DNA from: Gonium pectorale
Lineage: Eukaryota > Chlorophyta > Chlorophyceae > Chlamydomonadales > Volvocaceae
Direction: 5' to 3'
Length of the DNA stretch: 64,000 nucleotides
NCBI GenBank assembly: GCA_001584585.1
Contig: LSYV01000011.1
Span: 292,793 to 356,792, forward strand
Under the pieces are notes generated by a model, which had not been told where the DNA came from, ran no database searches, and saw nothing but the letters and a program-made list of their open reading frames with translations. Below are positions 1 to 10,058 of this stretch, piece by piece. Each line of letters begins with the position of its first letter. Within the stretch, counting starts at the first letter, position 1. Position numbers and translations under genes: made by a program.

Positions 1-3000
1 CATTGCTGCACTGTCGCCATTGCCAGTGCTCCAGCGCACGTCGACATGCCTGCGGCGGGCACGATGCTCTGCACTGTCCCTGCCCGCCGCACCGCTGCCG
101 GGTGGCGAGGAACCCAGCCGCAGCAGCCAGCCCGACGCTCTGCAGCCTACGAGCTGGGCCCCACATGGGTACTCGGTTACACCTGACGACCGGCTGCAGC
201 AGCTTCCCGCCGCACGCCTGCCGCCGCCAGAAGCCCCATCGCTGCCCTCCTCTGGCGATACGCTCCCAGTGCTGGGTCAATACGGCCCAACACGGGAAGA
301 CCCGCCGCAGTCGCCATATCAACAGCAACCCTTCCTGCCAGCTGCACCATTCCCTGAGCAACCGCGCGACTCCGTGTGCCTACAGCCGCCCTCGGCGCAC
401 TCAAGCGCTGCGACTGACGCTACCGACCGCTCTGAGGGTGCTGGCCGGGTCGTGACGGATTCAAAGGTCGGTACCGCTTCAACTGAGCCCAACTACGCCG
501 TCATTTGGCCCAGCTCCTTCGTCAACAATCAGATCGGCGTTCCTGCGGCAGTGGCTGTGAGACTGCTGGGACACGGGGCGGCGACCGCCGCCAGCGATGG
601 AACGAGCCTGCCGGTTCGCCTTGAAGGGAGCGAGAAGGCTGCGACAATGCGACGCCGAAGACAGGAGTGGAGGCTGCTGTACCTGCTGGCCCAGCTCCGG
701 CAATTCAACCCCAAAGCGGGCGATGTTATCGAGCTTCACGCAGTCCGCCAGGGAGGCCACACTACCAGCCTGACAGCGCGCTTCCTTGGCTCAGCGCCCG
801 CTGGTCTAGCCCAGCAGCGAGTCCCCTCAGGCGGCCAGGCGGGCGGCCGCCGCAGCTGGAGCGCTGCGCAACACTCCGGCGGCAGCGCTTCCAAGCACAC
901 CCCGCGGACCGACACCTCAGTCGGCTCTCTCACGCCGCCGTCCGCTGGGGCCGAGGTCGCGGCGGCAGCCAGCGGCAGCTACAGCAGTTCTGCCAGCGCG
1001 CGCCCGGCGCGGCCGTTCGCTGTCGTGCCGCTCCCCGCAAAGAGCCAGAACTTCAACAAGATCTACTTCCGGCGAGGAGATGCCGAAAACCTGCTGAGCG
1101 CAGGCATCGTCAGCGAGCTCCTGTCCGACCCTGAGGATGCGGGCACCGCGGTCAGGGTGGTGGGCTGGGAGGACGGCGTCAGCCCATCCGCGCGCTGGTG
1201 GGAGACAGGCAGGTTCCGGGTCAGCCATCCGCCGCGGAGGGAGATTTACCTCTGCGGCCTCGGCAGCTGGCTGCGGAGCGCGGGAGCGGCGCCCGGCGCG
1301 GACCGCCTTCTCCTCACTCGGGACGACGGGCAGGTGGCTGCCGCATGCGGCTGCGAGCCAGCGGGCAGCCGCGGAGGCGGCCGGTTGCCGGTAGTCGACA
1401 TCGTCGCCACCCTGCTGCGCGCGCCCTCCCGCGCCTGTGCCGGCAGTGACGGCGGCGGCGGTGGTCGAGGCGGCGCTGGCGCCGATAGCAGCAGCGGCAG
1501 CGACTGCAGCGGCAGTGGCGGGAACGACAGCAGCAGCAGCACCCCACGCTCCGCGCAGGGCGCCAGCCCCCGCCTGCAGTCCGCGGCCGCTGCTGGCCCG
1601 CTTCCGGGCATCTACCGCTCGGCGCCGGTTCAGGTTGAGATTCCAGCCCACTTCAGTCGCAGCTATAATGTCAATGTCCCATGGCTGACTGCACAGCGCC
1701 TCCTGGGACCAGACCTGGAGGCGAACCGGCGAACTATGCCAGTGCGGCTTGAGCCGGAAGTTACGGCAGCTCCTGGGACAGCCACCAACAATACCGAGCC
1801 CTGCCTTGAACATGACAATGGATCCTGGAAGATCAAGCGCCTGGGAGGTCAGCTCAAGAGGCAAGGCGCGGTGCCCGGGGACCATCTGGAGCTGACGGTG
1901 GTCCAGGGCGACGCCAGAGCAAACCCATGGATTTCTGTGCGCTTAGTCCGCAGCGCCACACCGTCCCTTCCGGACGGCCACAGCTACCCACCCGCAAGCA
2001 CTGCCGAAGGGCCAACTCCCACCGCCGGGCACACCCTGGCTGGCCTCCAGCTCCAGGCCTCCTCCATCACCCTCCTCCACGGCTGCGTCGCCCCCACCGT
2101 GGGCCTGCCCCCGCTGCGGCCCGGCGAGCTGCGGCGGTGTGGCACGACCTTCCACCCGGCGGTGGCTAAGCGGGTGCGGGAGGCGGAGGCGGCCTGGGCG
2201 GCGGGTATTGCAGGGCAGCTGGGCAGCAACACAGGCTTGCAGCAGACGCACCTGCAGTTGTTGGCGCAGGAGATGCGGGTCTGGGGCCCGCCTGGCTCTG
2301 AGGCCTCCGCCCCTCCACCTGTCGCTGCGTCCTGGCTGACCGAGCTCGGGCGCTGCGGGATCCCGACGAGGCTGTCATCCTCAGCCTGGCGAGGCTCTTC
2401 GGCATCAAGCCCTACGCCCCGAAGGCCCCCACCGGGGGGCCGCTGCCCGAGGGCCCCGTGGCGCACCCTGGCCTGCAGCCACACCCGGAGGGGCTGTGCT
2501 CGGTGCAGCGCTTGCCCGCCGGCGAGGCCCTCGCGGTGGTGGGCGGCTACGTGCTGCCGGGGCTGACCCACGGGTCGGCGTTTGTGGCGCGGGGGCACGA
2601 GGCGCTGTCGCCTGCAGCCCGAGGCCAGCTGCGGCGGATGGCGGCGCCCTTGGGCGGAGATGAGGCGGCGGAGGCGCTGGTGTGGCCGGCCCTGACGCGG
2701 CTATGGCGCCTCCCGTTTCCGTCAGAGCTCTTTCCGGGTGGGTGATATCGATAGATGCAAAGGTACCGTTTAGCGCAATCTGCATCAGATCGTGTGACTA
2801 CTTCACTGGTCATGAATTATGCGCATGCACGAGCGCGTCTGTAATTCCCGCACTGAATGGTACTCATTTCATTGTCGCTTCAGATCTCGGGGCGCTGGAG
2901 CTGCACATGCTCGGGTACGGCAGCCTGGCGGCGCTGATTGCCGACCCGGGGCTCCGCAGTCAGCCGCCGATTGCAGACCCCGCCGGGCCGGCAGCGAGCG

Positions 3001-3470
3001 ACGGCGAGATGGAGATCTCGATGCTAGACCCAAACTGTGCGGTGAGCCCGGGTGCGGGCCTTACGTTTAGCAGGCCTTGGCCTTAAACGTGGGGTCGTCG
3101 ATAGGCTGCCTTCGCTGCCTAGCTCAACATGGCTACCGTGTTGCATAGAGGGCTGCACTAACCTATTTAACGTTGCACGCCCCTCTCGCACGCATGTGCT
3201 GCTCTCGGGACTCGCACGCATGGGACGGGCCGCCCCATTGACCCGTCTTTGTGTGCCGTGCTGCCTTCTGCTTTCCTCCCTCAGCTGGTCTCCGTTACCG
3301 TTCGCGGCTGCCCACTTCTGGTGCTGGTGGCGCTGCGGGCCCTGGAGCCCGGGGAGGTGCTCACATGCGACCACGGGGCAGCGTGGAGGGAGGGCCTGGA
3401 GACGCCGGAGTGGCGGCTGCTGCGCTTCAACGGCATCGTTCCCGAGGAGCTCAAGCGGTCGCTAGGTTGA
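1..3470 (+). CDS. SET-domain protein with three B3-like modules, copy 1 (5' partial, frameshifted)
   Basis: Left copy of a tandem pair; its 5' end lies outside the window. Exons: 1-2737, 2884-3041, 3285-3470 (stop). Exon 1 encodes three modules at about 490-790, 1050-1340 and 1630-1960. Each starts with a strand of the type IPxxF and ends with an LKxxGAxPGDxLEL-like segment, which resembles the second half of plant B3 DNA-binding domains. The last part of exon 1 (GLCSVQRLPAGEALAVVGGY) and exons 2-3 (LDPNCA, then VRGCPLLVLVALRALEPGE and TCDHGAAW) form a divergent SET methyltransferase domain. Oddity: at about 2366 the reading GACGAG replaces GACCGAG of copy 2. The upstream frame therefore runs on to a stop near 2566, while the SET half continues in another frame. 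This copy is either a recent pseudogene or carries a sequencing error. Function is inferred as a chromatin or DNA-associated protein lysine methyltransferase-like factor. Confidence 0.65.
2362..2370 (+). other. One-base deletion (frameshift) in SET copy 1
   Basis: Copy 1 reads GATCCCGACGAGGCTGTC where copy 2 (about 7953-7971) reads GATCCCGACCGAGGCTGTC. Everything on both sides aligns without other indels nearby, so one C is missing. Downstream codons match copy 2 again only in the shifted frame. Confidence 0.85.
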
Positions 3471-5246
3471 GATTGACCGAGCAGAGGAAGCCCGCCCTAG
3501 CAGCCAACGGCCCAGGAGAGCAAGACATGATGGATGCTGTAAGAGCCTGCGTTTCCTTAGAAAGCAGTGGACATGCGGTTGGCATGCTGGGATGGGCCTT
3601 CGCAGGGACCAGTAGTCTCGGCGTCATGCAAGGGCACAGAGGTGCGGCCTGTGTGTCGGCTAATGTGCTGCACGGTGGTGCAGGTAGGCGGCACGAACAG
3701 CTGAAGTTGGAAGTGGATTGGAAACTAACCCCCGTCACGATCATTGGCAACCCATCGGTTGCCATCCCACTGTGTCACTGCTACGACCAGTGTACGGTAG
3801 GTAGCATGCTTGATATGTCGGCTCTGATATGCGGCCGCGGCTTGACGCACCGCTCTCCTGCAGAACGTGCACCATGCCGCCGCTATGCAGGCAATGGCTG
3901 GGAGCCGGGCCTGCATTGTGAGGATTATGGGGTGGGGCGGAGGGCACCCATGCCAGGTGCTAGGTGCCGCTGGGGTGGAAAAAGGCACCAAAAGTCTTAC
4001 AGTTGTTGTTGGTGGTACTCGATTGCGCTGGCCATATGCGTGGGCGGCGTGGGTGGGTTTCGCGTGTGCAGGCCCTGTCCTCTGTAATAATGGCGCTGAG
4101 ACCACGACGACCACGAAAGTAAAAGGATGTGAGATAGCGATGCACTCGAGCAACCCGCCGTTCGGGTCGTGCCGCAAGCTCCGTTCTTCCGCACGCAGGA
4201 GGGGTGCAGGTTGCGACCTGCGGGTCGACGTATTGATTCGCATGCATCGCTGTGCGTGCGGAAAAGGCCTGGTTTGGAGAGTCCCACAAGTGCGAGCTAT
4301 ACTGTATCTCAGAGACCTGGCTCCTTGGACTTCAAGGACGCTGTACAACGCCCCCAAAACGCCCAAGTGTCCCGAATTGCCCGAACTGGCTGAGCATCCC
4401 ACCTCTTGTAAAGAATTTTGCCATCGGACTTCAGCTCATGCCTTCAAACGTCATTAGGTTCCTTAAAAGCAGCTAGAGCAGGGCGACGGTTTCGCTGCGC
4501 CTTCGGCTGCTGTTGGAGCATGCAGCGATACCCCATGGCGGCACTCCTTCTTGATATAAGCATGATTTCAGAGACCTGAGGTGAGAGCGCAGCGGCGGTA
4601 GCGGCGGCGCGTTCAGGCCAGTCTTGTTGCTGCCTTCTGCAAAAGCCGAGTCTGAATGTACGCTGAAAGGACCTGGTGGCGTTCATGAGGAAGGCAGCCT
4701 GGGGGAGAGTTTCCTGCACGGCGGGTAGAAACCCGCGATTTCCTCGCTCTGTCCATGAGAGTTAAAACTGGACCGATGACAGAGCTAAGCTTAAGTACGT
4801 TTAGCTACCTTGGCACAAGGCCCCGCGAGCGTGGTGGTTAAAACGCGACGCTTGCCGGTCCGACTGCTGGCCAACCAGCTGCAGCAAACGAGCGCGATCA
4901 GCACTCTGCCAAATGAGAAGGTCCTGATGCCCGCAAACCCTGCTGGCTGCCACGGCTTCCCCTCAAGGCATTCCTCGTGGCTCGCCGCCGCTCGTCACTC
5001 AACCGCGGCCGCGGGGCGGCGTTGCGGGCTCGAGTTGCCGCCTTCATGCGTGAGGATGCTCTTCCGAGGCGCCTACCCCGCCGGGGCCGGGGCCTGCCGA
5101 CCAGCCCAGCATCGCGCAAGTGCCCCGGTATGTGTGCACCCCAGCGCCTGCACCAAAAAGGAAGAGGCGGTTCATGCATCACCTGAGAATCCGCTTTCAT
5201 TAACGCATGGGAATTCCACGCCTTACGCCCCGCATCTCCCACATAC
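3471..5246. other. Intergenic spacer between the two SET copies
   Basis: Holds the 3' end of copy 1 and the promoter or 5' region of copy 2. The open frames here lack any recognisable domain and lie on both strands. The only signal I can point to is a TGTAA box about 610 bases after the stop of copy 1. Confidence 0.5.
4083..4087 (+). terminator. Possible polyadenylation signal TGTAA for SET copy 1
   Basis: TGTAA is the usual green-algal poly(A) signal. This one is on the gene's strand, about 610 bases after the stop codon, a plausible 3' UTR length for algae. A five-base motif can occur by chance. Confidence 0.3.
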
Positions 5247-8200
5247 ATGCATGCCTTTATTTCCTTCCTGCCGGCGTTGCCCCAGCAGGCCCAGGCCCTG
5301 GCTCCAAGTCTTTACTGCCGTTATGCGGGAACCCAGTGCCAAGGCAGCCTCCACGCAGCCGTCCTAGCTACTGCGTCGCTGTCACCCCTGTGCACGCGGA
5401 GCGTACGAGTGTATGATGATGCGGGCCTGCGTGCTCCCACCATTGCTGCACCGTCGCCAGTGCCAGTACTCCAGCGCACGTCGCCACGCCTGCGGCGGAC
5501 ACGGTGCTCTGCGCAGTCCCTGCCCGCCGCACCGATGCCGGGTGGTGACGGACCTAGCCGCAGCAGCCAGCCCAGTGCCCTGCAGTTCGTAAGCCGTGCC
5601 CCGCATCGGTGCCCCGATGCGGCTTCACCTGACGGCCGGCTGCAGCGGCAACCCTCCCAGGCCGCTAGAATACCGCTGCCAGCACCATCTCCTCCTCCAC
5701 CCTCCCGTGGGGAGACATTCCCAGCGCATGGCCAGCAAGGCCCATCACGGAAAGACCCGCCGCAGGCGCTGCCTCCACTACAGCCCTTTCGGCCAGCTGC
5801 AATCGAACGTTCGTCCGCTGGCATACGCAGCCCGCCGGCCTCCGTACCCATCGCGCCGCCTAGCGCTGCGGGCCGGGTTGCGACGGGGTCGGAGGTCGAC
5901 GCAGCCTCACCGGGGCGCAACTACGCCGTCATTTGGCCCAGCTCCTTTGTCAACAATCAGATCGGCGTTCCTGCGGCAGTGGCTGTGAGACTGCTGGGAC
6001 ACGAGGCGGCGACCACCGCCAGCGATGGAACGAGCCTGCCGGTACGCCTTGAAGGGAGCGAAACGGCCGCTGCAATGCGTTGCTACAGGTTCGAATGGAG
6101 GCTGGTGCAGCTAATGCCGCACCTCCGGAGATTCAGCCCAAAAGCGGGCGATGTTGTCGAGCTGTATGCGGTCCGCCAAGGAGGCTGTACCACCAGCCTG
6201 ACGGCGCGCTTCCTCGGCTCAGCGCACGCTGGTCTAGCCCAGCAGCGAGTCTCCTCAGGCGGCCACGCGGGCGGCCGCCGCAGCTTAAGCGCTGCGCAGC
6301 ACTCCGGCGGCAGCGCCTCCAAGCACAACCTGTGGACCGACACCTCGGTCGGCTCCCTCACGCCGCCGTCCGCTGGGGCCGAGGCCACGGGTGCAGTCAG
6401 CAGCGGCGGCAGCTCTGCCAGCGCGCGCCCGGCGCGGCCGTTCGCTGTCGTGCCGCTCCCCGCAGAGGAGCGTAACTTCAACAAAATCTACTTCCGGCGA
6501 GGAGATGCCGAAAAACTGTTGAGCGCAGGCATCGTCAGCGAGCTCCTGTGCAACCCCGAGCATGCTGGCACCGCGGTCAGGGTGGTGGGCTGGGAGGACG
6601 GCGTTAGCCCATCCGCGCGCTTGTGGGAGACAGGCAGGTTCTGGATCAACCATCCGCGGATGCAACTCTACCTGTGCGGCCTCGGCAGCTGGCTGCAGAG
6701 CGCCGGAGCAGCACCCGGCGCGGACGGCCTGCTCGTGACAGGGGACGACGGGCGGGCGGCTGCTGCGTACGGCCTCGAGCCAGCAGGCAGCAGCGAAGGC
6801 GGCCGGTTACCGGTAGTGGACCTAGTCGCCATCCTGCTGCGCGCGGAGCAGCCGGCGCCCTCCCGGCCAGCCAGCGCCAATGCCGGCAGTGACGGCGACG
6901 CCGGTAGCCGAGGCAGCGGCAGCATCCCTTGCTCTGCGCAGGGCGTCAGCCACAGCCTGCAGTCCACAGGCTCTGCTGGCCCACATTATTCTGGCAGCTA
7001 CCGCTCGGCGCCGGTGCGGGTTGTGATCCCGACCCACTTCGTCAGCAATTATCAGGTCCCTGTCCAAGTGCTGGCTGCACAGCGCCTCCTGGGACCAGAC
7101 CTGGAGTCCAACCGTCGCACTCTGACAGTGCGGCTTGAGCCTGACACCATGAATACGGCCGTTCCCTGGTTAGCCGACAACGACGCCGGGCCCTGCCTTG
7201 AGCATGACAGGCATTCCTGGAAGATCAAGCGCTTGGGCGGCCAGCTGAAGAGGCAAGGCGCGGTGCCTGGGGACTCTCTGGAGCTGACGGCGGTGCTTGG
7301 CGATACCGGAGCAAAGCCATGGGTCGCTGTGCGCTTAGTCCGCCATGCCGCACCATTCCTTCCGAACGGCCGCAGCCACCCGTCCGCGCGCCTTGCGAAG
7401 GATCTGCCAGCGCAACCGACGCTGTCTCCGGCTGTCAAACCTGCGGCTGAACACGGGCTTGGAGCGTGCGGCACCGGCGCCAGCGGCAGGGCGCGAGCGC
7501 CCGCTGCCTTCGTTGCGGCCACTGGTTCCTCCATCGTGGGCGCCAGCGGGCCCAACGACGCCCCCGCATGCGCGGCCGCTCCCACCGGCGGGTACTCCTC
7601 TGCCGGCCCCCATCTCCCCGCGTCCTCTATCACCCTCCTCCACGGCTGCGTCGCCCCCACCGTGGGCCTGCCCCCGCTGCGGCCCGGCGAGCTGCGGCGG
7701 TGTGGCACGACCTTCCACCCAGAGGTGGCGGAGCGAGTGCGGGAGGACGAGGCGGCCTGGGCGGCGGGTATTGTGGAGCAGCGGGCCAGCAGCACAGGCC
7801 TGCAGCAGACACACCTGCAGTCTTTGGCGCAGGAGGTGCGGGTGTGGGGGCCGGGTGCGCCGCCTTGCAGGCAGAGCGAGGCGGCCTCTGCTGAGGCCTC
7901 TGCCGTCCCACTCGTCGCTGCGTCCTGGCTGACCGAGCTCGGGCGCTGCGGGATCCCGACCGAGGCTGTCATCCTCAGCCTGGCGAGGCTCTTCGGCATC
8001 AAGCCCTTCGCTTCGATGCCCCACAGCGGAGTCACGCTGCCCGAGGGCCCCGTGGCGCACCCTGGCCTGCAGCCACACCCGGAGGGGCTGTGCTCGGTGC
8101 AGCGCTTGCCCGCCGGCGAGGCCCTGGCGGTGGTGGGCGGCTACGTCCTGCCGGCGCTGACCCAGGGGTCGGCGTTCATGGCGCGAGGGCACGAGGCGCT

Positions 8201-9013
8201 GTCGCCTGCAGCCCGAGGCCAGCTGCGGCGGATGGCGGCGCCCTTGGGCGGAGATGAGGCGGCGGAGGCGTTGGTGTGGCCGGCCCTGACGCGGCTATGG
8301 CGCCTGCCGTTCCCGTCAGGGCCCCCTCGAGGTGGTTAATGAGGGCAAGGGGAACGTTTGTTTTCTTCTACTGTGGATTACGCCTTTTCTTATCCAGTCC
8401 TTATCTTTGCGCACGCAAGCTCACTCTCGCGTAACATGGTTGCTTCAGGTCTCGGACCTCTGGAGCTGCACGTGCTCGGGTACGGCAACCTGGCGGCGCT
8501 GGTTGACGACCCGCGGCTCCGCGGTCAGCTGCCGACTGCTTACCCCACCGGGCGGGCAGCGACCGATGGCGAGGTGGCGATATCAATGCTAGACCCAAAC
8601 TGCGCGGTGAGCCCGGACATGGGCCTTGCGTACAGCAGGCTTTGGAGTCGCCGAAACCCTGCCTTGCTTAGCTCTATTTATGCCTGCTATGCTGCATAGA
8701 TAACATGCCTAGCCATGTGTATTTCGCATGTACGTGCTGCTCTCGTCCCTCGCACGGGATGGGCAGCCTCAAAGGACCCTGACTAGCTTCGCCCCGAGCC
8801 TTGTTTCCTTCCCTTTTCCTCCTCCAGCTGGTCCCCGTCAGCGTCCGCGGCTGCCCGCTTCTGGTGCTGGTGGCGCTGCGGGCCCTGGAGCCCGGGGAGG
8901 CGCTGATGTGCGACCACGGGGCGGCGTGGGCTGGGGACCTGGAGGCGCCGGAGTGGCGGCTCCTGCGCTTCCATGACCTTGCGCCTGAGCAGCTAATGCG
9001 GCGGCTGTGCTAA
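5247..9013 (+). CDS. SET-domain protein with three B3-like modules, copy 2 (intact)
   Basis: Intact partner of the copy at the left edge. Exons: about 5247-8331, 8449-8606, 8828-9013, giving about 1142 aa if the first ATG at 5247 is used. The true start is uncertain, since the sequence before about 5440 has no counterpart to compare. Three B3-like modules lie at about 5920-6210, 6475-6770 and 7010-7350, separated by Ser/Gly/Ala-rich linkers. A conserved pre-SET stretch (about 7620-8030) leads into the SET domain, split over three exons. SET landmarks are GLCSVQRLPAGEALAVVGGY, LDPNCA, then PLLVLVALRALEPGE and MCDHGAAW. In canonical SET domains the last motif is GEELTYDYG, so the catalytic Tyr position is His here. 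The NHS motif is replaced by LDPN. The role is inferred as a DNA-binding chromatin factor whose methyltransferase activity is doubtful. The SET call is firmer than the B3 call. Confidence 0.7.
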
Positions 9014-10058
9014 GGCTCGAGGGCACGGAGAGCACCGAGCCGCGGGCATCCTGAACAGACGGTTGCGTGGGCAGCGGGAGCTCAGACCAAGGCGAATGTG
9101 TATCCTCCCCATTTATACATGTCGGATCGTAGATGTGCGCTGTTGAGAGCTTACATGAGTCCTACCGACGATGTATATAATCATGCTTCTGGGATGTTTG
9201 ACGGGGCGCAGGACGGCTGGAGTCAACGCACGGTGGTTTCGCATGGTGTGGTGGTAGGCACTGGACGGCTACATGTGGTTCGGGGGCCGCATACACCACC
9301 GAGCCGTGCCTGATGCACCTGACCTCTTCACGCCGGCGTGCTTGCCTGGTAGGGTACAAGAGAAATCCGGAGTCAAGCAGTGACACTTGAACCAGTCACC
9401 AGAACCCGCCCAAACACAAAACGGCACACCAAAGGTGAAAGGGCTGAGTAACACAGCGTACCAAGCAGCAAAGCGTAGTATCAAAGAAGATCAAGCACGA
9501 CATCGTACTTCGAACTCGACTGCAGGTCATCCCGCTGGGCCTGCGACAACCAAAACCAGTTCTACGCAGCTATCCTGCTACCGGTACACACACTCCTGAC
9601 TGCTAGGGCCAGTCCAGCCCCTCAAGCTTGCGTTTGCACGACCAAAGAAAGAGAATCTTGCCACTCGACATGCCCATGGCCGCCATGGGGCCTTCGGAAT
9701 CAATTGCAAAGGAACATACCTCCCTTCCTGTGCTCTCAAAATACCGAGGTTCATTCGTACCAACGCGTCAAGTAACCGTCTCTCAGGCAAATGGGCGTAG
9801 TCAGTGCTGCAATCCTACCGCCGTCACCTCCCGTTGCTGCAGGTGCGCACGGTGCATTTACGATTTGAATCCTACAACTAGTCTGCAAGGCAACACCCCT
9901 GCTCGGCGTTACTATCTCATCGATTGCGCATCCGCACGGCACGTTCATGCGCTGGGGATGGGCGCACATGGAATCCTCTCTGCAGTCATGTTTACCCACC
10001 AAGTTTCCTAGCCCCCCTTGCCTCACTGCCCTAGCCGCTGTCCTGGCAGTGCTCCCTC
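9014..10058. other. Convergent intergenic region
   Basis: Lies between the 3' end of SET copy 2 (plus) and the 3' end of MSH1 (minus), so it should hold two 3' UTRs. A TTACA at 9151-9155 reads TGTAA on the minus strand but is about 900 bases beyond the MSH1 stop. No coding signal seen. Confidence 0.5.

Larger units (their letters stand above)
1..9013 (+). repeat. Direct tandem gene duplication
   Basis: The stretch 1-3470 is repeated in the same orientation at about 5441-9013, with nearly identical sequence over the first module, the central module and the SET exons. Both introns sit at the same places. The intron bodies, the Ser/Gly linkers and the 1.8 kb spacer (3471-5246) have diverged. 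This points to a duplication old enough for non-coding sequence to drift, with coding sequence kept. Confidence 0.85.

Noticed and set aside
917..1885. 322-residue open frame on the minus strand opposite SET copy 1
   Set aside because: It is an antisense shadow of a GC-rich coding exon. The conserved modules and the match to copy 2 are all on the plus strand.
1984..2598. 204-residue minus-strand open frame over the pre-SET region, with a counterpart opposite copy 2 (7335-8192)
   Set aside because: It is present in both copies only because the plus-strand coding sequence is duplicated. No domain is visible in it.
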